Below the pieces are notes generated by a model. That model saw only the letters and a program-made list of their open reading frames with translations, did no database searches and had not been told where the DNA came from. DNA of 64,000 nucleotides from Streptomyces sp. NBC_00224 (lineage in GTDB: Bacteria; Actinomycetota; Actinomycetes; Streptomycetales; Streptomycetaceae). The first letter of the stretch is position 1; every line of letters begins with the position of its first letter. A program made the translations under genes and the position numbers. Location of the stretch: the NCBI RefSeq assembly GCF_041435195.1, contig NZ_CP108106.1, positions 4,188,501-4,252,500 of the forward strand, read 5' to 3'. This document shows, piece after piece, positions 17,149-26,507 of this stretch.

Positions 17149-17290
17149 ACCCCACACGGTAGAGGGACGGGCGCGAAGGGATACGCCAATTGAGCCGGTG
17201 TGTCGCACGATCTGGCTGATATCACTGGCTTTTTTTGTGATTCTTCAGATCGGTTCACGGTCATACGGCGATCGAATTCGAACGTTTATT

Positions 17291-17875
17291 TCATTTCTCG
17301 TGGTGCGCCCGGCGCGCCTGCTTCCACCTGTACAGCAGTCCCTCCGGCACCTCTTCCGCCGTCAGCGCGTACACCAGATGGTCCCGCCATCCGCCGTCGA
17401 TGTGGAGATAGCGCGGGCGCAGCCCCTCCTCGCGGAATCCGAGTTTCTCCACGACCCGTCGGCTCGGCCCGTTCTCGGGGCGAATGCAGACCTCCATGCG
17501 GTGCAGTCCGACCGTACGGAAGCAGTGGTCGGTGGCGAGCGCGACGGCCGTCGGCATGACGCCGCGGCCCGCCACCTCGCGGTCGACCCAGTAGCCGACG
17601 TGCCCCGAGCACATCGAACCCCAGGTGATCCCGGCGACCGTGAGCTGGCCGACCAGGTGGCCCTGGTACTCGATGACGAAGGGCAGCATCCGGCCCGCGT
17701 TCGCCTCGGCGCGCAGATGCCGGACCATCTGCCGGTAGGTGGGCCGCTGGGCGGGCGGGGCGCCGGGCGCGGGCGGCGGGATGGTCGCCTCCCAGGGCCG
17801 CAGCCACTCACGGTTGCGCCGGTTCACCTCGCGCCAGACCCGCTGGTCGCGCAGCTTTATGGGGCGGAGGAGCAC
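17291..17875 (-). CDS. RimJ/RimL-like GNAT acetyltransferase
   Basis: Acetyltransferase of 194 residues from GTG 17875. RPWEATIPPP near residue 26, GYWVDREVAGRGVMPTAVALATDHCF near 94-119 (acetyl-CoA site with R-G-x-x) and RRVVEKLGFREEG near 138 are typical of RimJ-type enzymes that acetylate protein N-termini. The same frame continues upstream of the GTG through [14 protein letters not shown] to a CTG at 17917, which overlaps the mog stop (CTGA) and has GGGGAG a few bases before it. The true start may therefore be CTG. It is the fifth gene of the galU-glp-moaC-mog run. Confidence 0.88.
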   Translation of the reverse strand: MLLRPIKLRDQRVWREVNRRNREWLRPWEATIPPPAPGAPPAQRPTYRQMVRHLRAEANAGRMLPFVIEYQGHLVGQLTVAGITWGSMCSGHVGYWVDREVAGRGVMPTAVALATDHCFRTVGLHRMEVCIRPENGPSRRVVEKLGFREEGLRPRYLHIDGGWRDHLVYALTAEEVPEGLLYRWKQARRAHHEK

Positions 17876-17913
17876 ATCGCCGTCCGCCAGCTCGACCGGC
17901 CATGATGGGACGT

Positions 17914-18564
17914 TCAGCTTGGGCTCCCCACGGGTCTGGGGTGGTCGCCGCCCCGGATCTGGTCGACGGCGTGCACCAGCAGCCGCTCCAGGACGGCCAG
18001 TCCGTCACGGACGCCGCCGGTGGAGCCCGGCAGGTTGACGATCAGCGTGTGCCCGCCCGCGACCCCGGCGAGCCCCCGCGAGAGCGCGGCGGTCGGGACC
18101 TTCGCCAGGCCCTCGGCGCGGATCGCCTCCGGGATGCCGGGGACCTCGTAGTCGAGGACGCGTCGGGTGGCGTCGGGGGTGCGGTCGGTGGGTGAGATGC
18201 CGGTGCCGCCGGTGGTGACGATGACGTCGTAGCCGGCCGCCGCGCCCGCGCGCAGCGCCTGCTCCACGGGGTCGCCGTCGGGCACGACCAGCGGCCCGTC
18301 CACGGCGAAGCCGAGCCCGGCCAGGCCCTCGGCGAGGATCGGGCCGCCCCGGTCCGCGTACACACCGGCCGCCGCGCGGTTGGAGGCCGTGACGACGAGC
18401 GCGGCGTACGGGGCGAGCAGCGCCCCGCCGAGCCCTGCCGAGTCGCCGGGGAACGGCGGCGCGTTCTCCACTCCGGGGCGGCCCGGAGCCTGCGCCCGGC
18501 CGGGCGCGGCGGGGGGCGTCCGGCTCGATGCCGCCGCGCCGTCCGGCGCACCCGGCGTCGTCAC
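17914..18564 (-). CDS. mog: Molybdenum cofactor biosynthesis protein MogA/MoaB type
   Basis: Molybdopterin adenylyltransferase-like protein of 216 residues. After an unusual Pro/Ala-rich N-terminal stretch of about 50 residues comes the MoaB/Mog fold. [17 protein letters not shown] near residue 120 is the molybdopterin-binding loop, and [13 protein letters not shown] lies near 183. GTG at 18564 overlaps the moaC stop by four bases. Products of this run could supply cofactor to the molybdoenzyme at 33-35 kb. Confidence 0.92.
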   Translation of the reverse strand: MTTPGAPDGAAASSRTPPAAPGRAQAPGRPGVENAPPFPGDSAGLGGALLAPYAALVVTASNRAAAGVYADRGGPILAEGLAGLGFAVDGPLVVPDGDPVEQALRAGAAAGYDVIVTTGGTGISPTDRTPDATRRVLDYEVPGIPEAIRAEGLAKVPTAALSRGLAGVAGGHTLIVNLPGSTGGVRDGLAVLERLLVHAVDQIRGGDHPRPVGSPS

Positions 18565-19061
18565 GGTGTGGCCTCTTCCGGCTCGGGGCGGGACCAGTCG
18601 CCGGACTTGCCGCCGGTCTTCTCCTCGACCCGCACGTCCGTGATGACGGCCGCCTTGTCCACGGCCTTCACCATGTCGACGACGGTCAAGGCGGCCACCG
18701 ACACGGCGGTCAGCGCCTCCATCTCGACGCCCGTGCGGTCGGTGGTCCGCACCGTCGCCAGGATCTCCACCGCGTCGTCCGCGACCGTGAGGTCCAGCTT
18801 CACCCCGGACACCGCGAGCGGGTGGCAGAGCGGGATCAGGTCCGGGGTGCGCTTGGCGCCCATGATTCCGGCGATCCGGGCGGTCGCCAGGGCGTCGCCC
18901 TTGGGCACGCCCTCGCCGCGCAGCAGCTCGATCACGCGCGGCGAGACGCGTACGCGTCCGCTCGCGCGCGCGGTGCGGGCCGTCACGTCCTTCTCGGAGA
19001 CATCGACCATACGGGCCGCGCCCGCCTCGTCGATGTGGGTCAGCCTGCCTTGCGTACTCAT
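18561..19061 (-). CDS. moaC: Cyclic pyranopterin monophosphate synthase MoaC
   Basis: Catalyses the second step of molybdopterin synthesis. The 166-residue protein shows the MoaC landmarks: [14 protein letters not shown] near residue 18, LIPLCHPL near 75 (active-site His), [12 protein letters not shown] near 112 and the catalytic Lys region DMVKAVDKA near 128. It is coupled to mog by a GTGA overlap and separated from glp by 59 bases. Confidence 0.96.
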   Translation of the reverse strand: MSTQGRLTHIDEAGAARMVDVSEKDVTARTARASGRVRVSPRVIELLRGEGVPKGDALATARIAGIMGAKRTPDLIPLCHPLAVSGVKLDLTVADDAVEILATVRTTDRTGVEMEALTAVSVAALTVVDMVKAVDKAAVITDVRVEEKTGGKSGDWSRPEPEEATP

Positions 19062-19120
19062 GGTGTGGCGCTCCCGGTCCGGCCTGTGTGGGCAGACACG
19101 CTACCGCCACCCCGGCCCGG

Positions 19121-20422
19121 TCAGCCGAGCAGGACCACCTCCACTTCGGAGCCGGGCTCCACCGAAGTGACGTCCTCGGGGATGACGATCAGGCAGTCCG
19201 CCTGGGCGAGGGCGGCGATCAGATGCGATCCCGAGCCGCCGACCGGCGTGACGGCCGACTCCCGCGCGTCGTAGGTCCCGCGCAGGAACTGGCGCCGGGC
19301 CGCCGGGGAGGAGAGCGCCTTGTCGACGCGGAGCGCGGCACGCGCGCGTGGCCGGTGCACGTCCGGCAGGCCCATCAGGGTGCGGATCGCCGGGCGTACG
19401 AACAGCTCGAAGGAGACGTACGACGACACCGGGTTGCCCGGCAGGGCGAGCAGCGGGGTGTGGTCGGGGCCGATCGAGCCGAAGCCCTGGGGCTTGCCGG
19501 GCTGCATGGCGAGCTTGCGGAAGTCGATGCCGCTGCCCGGCTCGTCCTCGTCGCCCACCGAGGACAGCGCCTCCTTGACGACGTCGTACGCCCCCACGCT
19601 CACGCCGCCGGTGGTCACCAGCAGATCGGCGCGGATCAGCTGGTCCTCGACGGTCTGGCGCAGCGTCTCGGCGTCGTCGGTGACCGCGCCCACCCGGTAG
19701 GCGATCGCTCCCGCGTCGCGCGCGGCGGCGGCGAGCGCGAAGCTGTTGGAGTCGTAGATCTGGCCCTCGGCCAACTTCTCGCCGGGCTGGACTAGTTCGC
19801 TGCCGGTCGACACGACGACCACGCGCGGGCGCGGGCGGACCTTCACAGTGCCGCGGCCGATCGCCGCGAGCAGGCCGATCTGGGGCGGGCCGAGCACCGT
19901 CCCGGCCGCCAGGGCGAGGTCGCCCGCCTGCACGTCGCTGCCGCGCGCGCGGACGTGGGCGCGGGCCTCGGCGGGCCGGTGCACCCGGACCTCGCCGCTC
20001 GCGCCCTCGGGCGCGTCGCTGGCGGCGCGCATCCCGGTGGCCGCGCCCCCGCCCGTACCGCCGTCGGTCCACTCGACCGGGACGACGGCCTCGGCGCCGG
20101 GCGGCAGCGGGGCACCGGTCATGATCCGGGCGGCCTCGCCGGGGCCGACGGCCGGGAGCTCGCCGCTGCCCGCGGCGACGTCGCCGATCACGGTCAGTAC
20201 CGCGGGGAACTCCTCGCTGGCGCCCGCCACGTCGGCGACGCGCACCGCGTACCCGTCCATCGAGCTGTTGTCGAAGGGGGGCAGCGCGAGCGGCACCGTG
20301 ACGTCCTCGACCAGGACGCAGCCCTGGGCGTCGGGCAGTTGCAGCTCGATGGGTTCGAGCGGCTCCACGGCGGCGAGGACGTCCTCCAGGTGCTCGTCGA
20401 CCGACCAGATCGTGTTGCTCAA
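19121..20422 (-). CDS. glp: Gephyrin-like molybdotransferase Glp (MoeA family)
   Basis: MoeA-type protein of 433 residues. The N-terminal region has FDNSSMDGYAVR, the central domain has TGSELVQPG and TTGGVSVGAYD (molybdate/MPT-binding), and the C-terminal part has LPGNPVSSYVSFELF. In Corynebacterium and Streptomyces a MoeA paralogue in this neighbourhood, Glp, binds FtsZ/Wag31 and the SepX/GlpR receptor. Gene order galU-glp-moaC-mog-rimJ-sepX supports that identity, although molybdopterin chemistry is not excluded. The start is TTG at 20422, overlapping the galU stop (TTGA). Confidence 0.9.
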   Translation of the reverse strand: MSNTIWSVDEHLEDVLAAVEPLEPIELQLPDAQGCVLVEDVTVPLALPPFDNSSMDGYAVRVADVAGASEEFPAVLTVIGDVAAGSGELPAVGPGEAARIMTGAPLPPGAEAVVPVEWTDGGTGGGAATGMRAASDAPEGASGEVRVHRPAEARAHVRARGSDVQAGDLALAAGTVLGPPQIGLLAAIGRGTVKVRPRPRVVVVSTGSELVQPGEKLAEGQIYDSNSFALAAAARDAGAIAYRVGAVTDDAETLRQTVEDQLIRADLLVTTGGVSVGAYDVVKEALSSVGDEDEPGSGIDFRKLAMQPGKPQGFGSIGPDHTPLLALPGNPVSSYVSFELFVRPAIRTLMGLPDVHRPRARAALRVDKALSSPAARRQFLRGTYDARESAVTPVGGSGSHLIAALAQADCLIVIPEDVTSVEPGSEVEVVLLG

Positions 20423-21330
20423 GGTGTCTGCATCTCCTCGGTCACGTAACTGCGAAGCCAGGCCTTGAAGTCCGGGCCCAGGTCTTCACGTTCGCACGCG
20501 AGTCTGACAATGGCACGCAGATAGTCGCCGCGGTCGCCGGTGTCATAGCGGCGGCCCTTGAAGACCACGCCGTGCACCGGACCGCCGACCTTCTCGTCGG
20601 CGGCCAGCTGCTGGAGCGCGTCGGTGAGCTGGATCTCGCCGCCGCGGCCCGGCTCGGTCTGGCGCAGTATCGCGAAGACCGCGGGGTCCAGGACGTACCG
20701 GCCGATGATGGCCAGGTTGCTGGGCGCGTCCGCAGGGTCGGGCTTCTCCACCAGGCCGGTGATCCGTACGACGTCGCCGTGGCCGGTGGGCTCGACGGCC
20801 GCGCAGCCGTACAGATGGATCTGGGACGGCTCGACCTCCATCAGGGCGATCACACTGCCGCCCTCGCGCTCCTGGATCTCCACCATCCGGGAGAGCAGCG
20901 GGTCGCGCGCGTCGATGAGGTCGTCGCCGAGGAGCACCGCGAAGGGCTGCTCACCGACGTGGGGCGCGGCGCACAGCACGGCGTGGCCCAGGCCCTTGGG
21001 GTCGCCCTGGCGCACATAGTGCATGGCGGCGAGGTCGCTGGACTCCCGGACCTTGGCGAGCCGGGCCTCGTCGCCCTTGCGGGAGAGGGCCTCCTCCAGC
21101 TCGTAGTTGCGGTCGAAGTGGTCCTCCAGGGGACGCTTGTTGCGTCCCGTGACCATCAGTACGTCGGAGAGACCGGCGGCGACCGCCTCCTCGACCACGT
21201 ACTGGATCGCGGGCTTGTCGACGACCGGCAGCATCTCCTTGGGCGTGGCCTTGGTGGCCGGCAGGAACCGGGTGCCGAGGCCTGCCGCCGGAATGACAGC
21301 CTTGGTGATCCTTGTGGGCGACTGAGTCAT
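20419..21330 (-). CDS. galU: UTP-glucose-1-phosphate uridylyltransferase GalU
   Basis: Makes UDP-glucose for cell envelope and trehalose synthesis. Length is 303 residues from ATG 21330. The nucleotide-binding N-terminus is KAVIPAAGLGTRFLPATKATPKEMLPVVDKP near residues 9-39; further family motifs are VEEAVAAG, VLLGDDLID near 125 and the acceptor-site region LVEKPDPADAPSNLAIIGRYV near 200. A GTG nine bases upstream is also in frame. It is the promoter-proximal gene of the glp/moaC/mog run and divergent from the folate gene. Confidence 0.95.
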   Translation of the reverse strand: MTQSPTRITKAVIPAAGLGTRFLPATKATPKEMLPVVDKPAIQYVVEEAVAAGLSDVLMVTGRNKRPLEDHFDRNYELEEALSRKGDEARLAKVRESSDLAAMHYVRQGDPKGLGHAVLCAAPHVGEQPFAVLLGDDLIDARDPLLSRMVEIQEREGGSVIALMEVEPSQIHLYGCAAVEPTGHGDVVRITGLVEKPDPADAPSNLAIIGRYVLDPAVFAILRQTEPGRGGEIQLTDALQQLAADEKVGGPVHGVVFKGRRYDTGDRGDYLRAIVRLACEREDLGPDFKAWLRSYVTEEMQTP

Positions 21331-21423
21331 GCGCAGCACACTAACCGCTGCGTATGGGCGGAAGATTATCCTCCGGTTAATTCGCTCTCATAAACAGGCA
21401 TTTGAGGGGATTGTGAAAACACT

Positions 21424-22017
21424 GTGAGTGATGGTGCATCCGAAAAGGCCCTCTTGCGCGGGGAACTCCTGGGCGCCCGGCGCCTCCTGACGGAGGACGA
21501 CGTCCGCCGGGCGGCCGAGGCGCTGGCCCGGCGGGCGCTCGGACTTCCCGAGCTCGCGGCGGCCGGCACCGTCGCCGCGTACGTCTCGGTGGGGCGCGAG
21601 CCGGGCACGCGAGCGCTCCTCGACGCGCTGCGCGCGCGGGGTGTCCGCGTCCTGCTGCCCGTACTGCAATCGGACAATGACCTGGACTGGGCGGAGTACG
21701 AGGGCGCAGACCGGCTCGAACCGGCCGGGCGGGGGCTCCTGGAGCCGTCGGGACCCCGCCTCGGCCCCGACGCCGTCCTCGGCGCCGACACCGTGCTGCT
21801 GCCCGGCCTCGCCGTCGACGCGCGCGGGATGCGCCTGGGCCGGGGCGGCGGCTCGTACGACCGGGTGCTCGCCCGGATCGCCGCGGCGGGCCACCACCCC
21901 GCGCGCGTAGTGCTCCTCTACGCGAACGAGGTGGTCGCCCGGGTCCCGGAGGAACCGCACGACCACCCCGTTCACGCGGTGATCACCCCGCAGGGCGTGA
22001 CCCGCTTCACGGCCTGA
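21424..22017 (+). CDS. 5-formyltetrahydrofolate cyclo-ligase
   Basis: ATP-dependent enzyme that converts 5-formyl-THF to 5,10-methenyl-THF, 197 residues. The N-terminal KALLRGELLGARR is the usual Lys/Arg-rich phosphate-binding helix, VAAYVSVGREPGT lies near residue 45, and the signature LLPGLAVDARGMRLGRGGGSYDR lies near 124-146. The GTG at 21424 is the start. In Streptomyces it commonly sits head-to-head with galU, as here. Confidence 0.94.
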   Translation: MSDGASEKALLRGELLGARRLLTEDDVRRAAEALARRALGLPELAAAGTVAAYVSVGREPGTRALLDALRARGVRVLLPVLQSDNDLDWAEYEGADRLEPAGRGLLEPSGPRLGPDAVLGADTVLLPGLAVDARGMRLGRGGGSYDRVLARIAAAGHHPARVVLLYANEVVARVPEEPHDHPVHAVITPQGVTRFTA

Positions 22018-22025
22018 GCCTCAGC

Positions 22026-24770
22026 TCACTTCGTGAGCGTCAGCGTGTCGACCGTCGACGCGCCGACCGCCCTGGAGCTGAAGGACCAGTCCAGCTGCTC
22101 GCCCTTGGCCCACTTCCCGGTCTGGTCCGAGTAGTGCGCGCTGTAGGCGTGGCCGGACGCCCCGGTGAGGTTGATCCACTTCGACTTGTCGAAGTCCTTC
22201 AGGTTCACCACCATCCGCATCGACGGCACCCAGGTCACCGAGTAGTCGCCGCCTCCCGCGTTCCAGCCCGTCGCGTTGACCGCCGCCTCGCCGCCGCCCA
22301 GGTTCCACGGGCCGCGGTTGAGGAGGTACTGGACGATGCCGGGGCCGTCGGTGCCGAGGGTCTGGTTCTTCAGCATCAGCTGGTGCAGCCGGCCCCAGCT
22401 CCAGGTGGTGACGTCCTTGCCCAGCTTGGCCGTCAGCTCCCAGCGGGCGTCCTTCATCGCGCGCGCCAGCAGCTGGTCCCGGGTGGTGGTGGCTGGGTCC
22501 AGACGGCTCTTGGGCGTCTGCCACCAGGTGTTCTTCTCATCGTTGAAGATCCGGCGGACCACCTCGAACCAGCGGTCGCCGCCGTCGGGCTGCGCCGAGT
22601 CCGCGTCGCGCTGGCCGCACTCGCGCACCAGCCCGTTGAGGTCGTCCACCGGGCCGGAGCCCTCCGGCGGGCGCACGTTCAGGCACTCGCCCTTGACCCT
22701 CAGCTCCTTCGGGAGCTTGTTCCCGAAGGCCAGCTTCAGGACGTTGCGCCACACCGCGTTGAAGTAGGCGGCCGCCCCGGAGTCCGCCTCCTGGGTGTAG
22801 TCCCAGCCTTCGAGCAGCTTCTGCGCCTCCCGTACGGACGGGTCGGAGACGTCGACCTTCAGCAGCGCGGGCGTCAGCAGCGCGGCGATCTCGCTGCTGT
22901 TGTCCATCTGCATCTTCTGCATGTCCTCGGTGGAGACCTTGCCGCCGTCCTTGGTCTTCGACTCGATGAGGTCGTTGATCCGCTGGCTGCGGGTGCCGTA
23001 GCCCCAGTCCTTGGTCAGCAGGTACGGGTACTTCTTCTCGTCGATCACGGCCTGGTTGGCGGTGACGATGTAGCCGCGCTTCGGGTCGAGCTCGTACGGC
23101 AGCTGCTCGAAGGGGATGTACTTCTGCCAGTTGTACTTCGAGTCCCAGCCGGGGGCGGGCACGGTGCCGTCGAAGCCCTTGGCCCGCACCGGGATCCTGC
23201 CCGGCGCCTGGTAGCCGATGTGGCCCTTGGTGTCGGCGTAGATCAGGTTCTGCGAGGGGACCTCGAAGTCCTTGGCGGCCGCCCGGAAGGACTTGAAGTC
23301 CTTGGCGCGGTCCAGCTCGAAGACGGCGTCCATGGACTTGCCGGGCTCCAGGGCGGTCCACCTCAGGGCCACCGCGTACCCCTCGCCCCGGTCCGGGGCG
23401 GAGGTGGCCACGGGGGCCTTCTTGCCGACCTTCTCCAGCTCGTCGTCACGGTCGGAGACCAGCGGGCCGTTGTTGGTCTCGCGCACGGTGATCGTCTTGC
23501 TCTTGCCGCCCGCGACCTTGATGACCTCCTCGCGCGTGACGAGGGGCTTCTGCTGGTTGTCGACCAGGTAGGTGCCGCCGGGAGCGATCTTCTCCAGGTA
23601 CAGGTCGGTCACGTCGGCGCCGAGGTTGGTGAACCCCCAGGAGACGTCCTGGTTGTGGCCGATGATCACGCCGGGCATGCCGGAGAACGTGTAGCCCGCC
23701 ACGTCGTAGCCGCAGCTCGCGGAGACCGTGCGGCAGTGCAGACCCATCTGGTACCAGAGCGACGGCATCATCGGCGCCAGATGCGGGTCGTTGGCGAGCA
23801 GCGGCATACCGGTCGTCGTGTACTTGCCGGCGACGACCCAGGAGTTGGAGCCGATGCCGCTGCCGTTGGGGCCGAGCAGCGCCGGGATCTTGTCGAGGCT
23901 GTCGGAGAGCCGCGCCAGCTGCGCCTGCGCGCCCTGCGTCGCCCCCTGGATCGACGACCCCGCCCCGGTGCCGGTGTTCGGCGCGCGGTTCTGGTCGTAC
24001 TTCCCGGTGATCTTGTTGACCGAGCCCTCGTCGACGATCGGCCGGTGGGTGGCCGTCGGGTACGGCGGGTACAGATCCTTGATCTGCTTGGGGGTGAGCC
24101 GGCTGGCCATCAGGGACCGGTCGATCTCGTCCTGCATGTTGCCGCGCAGGTCCCAGGCCATCGCCTTGAGCCAGGCCACGGAGTCGACCGGCGTCCACTT
24201 CTCGACCTTGTAGTCGTGGACGAAGTCCAGCGCCGCGTACTCGACGGAGATGTCCTTGGGGCCCTTGCCCTCCAGGTAGGCGTTGACACCGGCGGCGTAC
24301 GCCTGGAGGTACTTCTTCGTCTGCGGTGACAGCTTGGTGTCGTACTCCTGCTGAGCGACCTTGCGCCAGCCGAGAGTGCGCAGGAAGGCGTCGGTCTCGA
24401 CCTGGTCCTTGCCGAACATCTCCGACAGCCGGCCGGAGGTCATGTGGCGGCGGACGTCCATCTCCCAGAAGCGGTCCTGGGCCTGGACGAAGCCCTGGGC
24501 CATGAAGAGGTCGGTGTCGTTGTCCGCGTAGACCTGCGGCACCCCGTAGTCATCGCGCTTGACCTCCACCGAGTTGCCGGTGAGGCCCTTGAGCTGGATC
24601 GACCCCGTGGTCTGCGGGAAGGAGGCGCGCACGGTACTGACGCCCCAGTACGCGCCGTATCCGACACCCGCGACGAGCGCCAGCACCAGGACGATCAGCA
24701 TCAGGCGGGCGCGGCGTCCCTTCTTCCTGACCTTCGTCTTGGCGGAAGGGGCGGTTGTGTTGGAGGGCAT
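22026..24770 (-). CDS. Penicillin acylase family protein (S45 Ntn-hydrolase), membrane anchored
   Basis: Extracytoplasmic N-terminal-nucleophile amidase of 914 residues. A Lys/Arg-rich start is followed by one TM helix (LMLIVLVLALVAGVGYGAYWG, about residues 23-43). The alpha-subunit region begins with DDYGVPQVYADNDTDLFMAQGFVQAQDRFWEMD, and the expected self-cleavage point precedes Ser308 in GIGSNSWVVAGKYT. The downstream LLANDPHLAP and HNQDVSWGFTNLGADV are typical of the beta chain. Known relatives hydrolyse beta-lactams, acyl-homoserine lactones or lipopeptide acyl chains; the substrate here is unknown. AAGGA precedes the ATG. Confidence 0.93.
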   Translation of the reverse strand: MPSNTTAPSAKTKVRKKGRRARLMLIVLVLALVAGVGYGAYWGVSTVRASFPQTTGSIQLKGLTGNSVEVKRDDYGVPQVYADNDTDLFMAQGFVQAQDRFWEMDVRRHMTSGRLSEMFGKDQVETDAFLRTLGWRKVAQQEYDTKLSPQTKKYLQAYAAGVNAYLEGKGPKDISVEYAALDFVHDYKVEKWTPVDSVAWLKAMAWDLRGNMQDEIDRSLMASRLTPKQIKDLYPPYPTATHRPIVDEGSVNKITGKYDQNRAPNTGTGAGSSIQGATQGAQAQLARLSDSLDKIPALLGPNGSGIGSNSWVVAGKYTTTGMPLLANDPHLAPMMPSLWYQMGLHCRTVSASCGYDVAGYTFSGMPGVIIGHNQDVSWGFTNLGADVTDLYLEKIAPGGTYLVDNQQKPLVTREEVIKVAGGKSKTITVRETNNGPLVSDRDDELEKVGKKAPVATSAPDRGEGYAVALRWTALEPGKSMDAVFELDRAKDFKSFRAAAKDFEVPSQNLIYADTKGHIGYQAPGRIPVRAKGFDGTVPAPGWDSKYNWQKYIPFEQLPYELDPKRGYIVTANQAVIDEKKYPYLLTKDWGYGTRSQRINDLIESKTKDGGKVSTEDMQKMQMDNSSEIAALLTPALLKVDVSDPSVREAQKLLEGWDYTQEADSGAAAYFNAVWRNVLKLAFGNKLPKELRVKGECLNVRPPEGSGPVDDLNGLVRECGQRDADSAQPDGGDRWFEVVRRIFNDEKNTWWQTPKSRLDPATTTRDQLLARAMKDARWELTAKLGKDVTTWSWGRLHQLMLKNQTLGTDGPGIVQYLLNRGPWNLGGGEAAVNATGWNAGGGDYSVTWVPSMRMVVNLKDFDKSKWINLTGASGHAYSAHYSDQTGKWAKGEQLDWSFSSRAVGASTVDTLTLTK

Positions 24771-25001
24771 CGCTGTCCTTCGAGGGGCAGGGTGGTCCTA
24801 GTGCTGGAGCAACCATAGGCGCAGCGACTGACAGCCCCGGACGCGGTGTCTTTTATGAGCGTCAGCCCGCCCAACTGACACAGTTGTGCGTAAAGAACTC
24901 GTCAAAGATTAGGTAAGGTAACGAAGTACCGGTGGCCGGAGGAACGTTCCGGCACCCGTGCGTGAGGGCGCCTGACGGCGCGTGAGGGGAAGGATCGGCC
25001 A

Positions 25002-26507
25002 CTGACTGTCCACCATCTCAACGAGCTCCTGCTCATCTGCTCGCTCGTCCTGCTCATCGCCGTCGCGGCGGTGCGCGTCTCCTCCCGCAGCGGGCTCCCC
25101 AGCCTGCTCCTGTATCTCGGCATCGGGATCGCGATAGGGCAGGACGGAATCTTCGACGTCCAGTTCGACAACGCCGAGATGACCCAGGTCATCGGCTATG
25201 CCGCCCTGGTGGTGATCCTGGCCGAGGGCGGTCTGGGCACCAAGTGGAAAGAGATCCGCCCGGCGCTGCCGGCGGCGGTCGTGCTGTCGATCGTCGGTGT
25301 AGCGGTGAGCGTGGGGGTCACCGCGGCCGGTGCGCACTATCTGGTCGGGCTCGAATGGCGGCAGTCACTGATCATCGGCGCGGTGGTGTCCTCGACGGAC
25401 GCCGCGGCCGTCTTCTCCGTCCTGCGCAGGGTCCCGCTGCCGTCCCGGATCACCGGCGTCCTGGAGGCCGAGTCGGGCTTCAACGACGCCCCGGTCGTCA
25501 TCCTGGTCGTCGCCTTCTCCACGCCGGGCCCGGTGGACTCCTGGTACCTGCTCGCCGGCAAGATCGCCCTTGAGCTGGCGATCGGCGCCGGGATCGGGCT
25601 CGCGGTCGGCTGGCTCGGTTCCTGGGGCCTGCGGCACGTGGCGCTGCCCGCGTCCGGCCTCTACCCGATCGCCGTGATGGCGATCGCCGTCACCGCGTAC
25701 GCGGCGGGCGCCATGGCCCACGGCTCCGGCTTCCTCGCCGTCTATCTGGCCTCGATGGTCCTCGGCAACGCCAAACTGCCGCACTGGCCCGCCACCCGGG
25801 GCTTCGCGGACGGCCTCGGCTGGATCGCCCAGATCGGCATGTTCGTCCTGCTCGGCCTGCTGGTCACCCCGCACGAGCTGCCCGACGACTTCTGGACCGC
25901 CGTGATCATCGGCCTGGTCCTGACGATGGTGGCCCGGCCCCTGGCGGTGCTGCTCAGCCTGGCGCCGTTCAGGATGCCCTGGCAGGAGAAGGCCCTGATG
26001 TCCTGGGCGGGGCTGCGCGGCGCCGTGCCCATCATCCTGGCCACGATCCCGATGGTCTCCGGGATCGACGGCAGCGAGCGCGTCTTCAACATCGTCTTCG
26101 TCCTGGTCGTCGTCTACACCCTCGTCCAGGGCCCGACGCTGCCCTGGCTCGCCCGCAAGCTGCGGATCTCGGACGCCGAGACGGCCGCCGACCTGGGCAT
26201 CGAGTCGGCGCCCCTGGAACGGCTGCGCGGCCATCTGCTGTCGGTGGCGATCCCGCCCGAGTCGCGGATGCACGGCGTCGAGGTGCACGAGCTGCGCCTG
26301 CCGCCGGGGGCGGCGGTCACCCTGGTCGTACGGGACGGGAAGAGCTTCGTGCCGGGGCCGACGACCGTGCTGCGGCGCGGCGACGAGCTGCTCGTGGTGG
26401 CGACGGATCCGGTACGGGACGCGGCCGAGGCCCGGCTGCGCGCGGTCGGCCAGGGCGGAAAGCTGGCCGGATGGCTGGGGACGGGCGGCACGGGCCCGCG
26501 CCGTTAG
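25002..26507 (+). CDS. Cation/proton antiporter (CPA1 type) with C-terminal RCK_C/TrkA-C domain
   Basis: Monovalent cation/H+ antiporter, about 501 residues if started at CTG 25002. About twelve TM helices; SSTDAAAVFSVL and ESGFNDAPVVILV near residues 130 and 160 contain the conserved acidic ion-site residues. After the membrane part, residues about 405-485 form an RCK_C domain (GVEVHELRLPPGAAVTLVVRDG), which binds regulatory ligands in relatives. The first ordinary start, GTG 25071, would delete most of TM helix 1 (LLLICSLVLLIAVAAVRV). The CTG at 25002 has GGGGAAGGA in front, so I prefer it. Substrate is probably K+. Confidence 0.88.
   Translation: MTVHHLNELLLICSLVLLIAVAAVRVSSRSGLPSLLLYLGIGIAIGQDGIFDVQFDNAEMTQVIGYAALVVILAEGGLGTKWKEIRPALPAAVVLSIVGVAVSVGVTAAGAHYLVGLEWRQSLIIGAVVSSTDAAAVFSVLRRVPLPSRITGVLEAESGFNDAPVVILVVAFSTPGPVDSWYLLAGKIALELAIGAGIGLAVGWLGSWGLRHVALPASGLYPIAVMAIAVTAYAAGAMAHGSGFLAVYLASMVLGNAKLPHWPATRGFADGLGWIAQIGMFVLLGLLVTPHELPDDFWTAVIIGLVLTMVARPLAVLLSLAPFRMPWQEKALMSWAGLRGAVPIILATIPMVSGIDGSERVFNIVFVLVVVYTLVQGPTLPWLARKLRISDAETAADLGIESAPLERLRGHLLSVAIPPESRMHGVEVHELRLPPGAAVTLVVRDGKSFVPGPTTVLRRGDELLVVATDPVRDAAEARLRAVGQGGKLAGWLGTGGTGPRR

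Noticed and set aside
24895..24930. Possible DmdR/iron box (TTAGGTAAGG) upstream of the antiporter
   Set aside because: Only one half resembles the consensus TTAGGTTAGGCTAACCTAA; the second half does not match, and the adjacent genes have no iron link.
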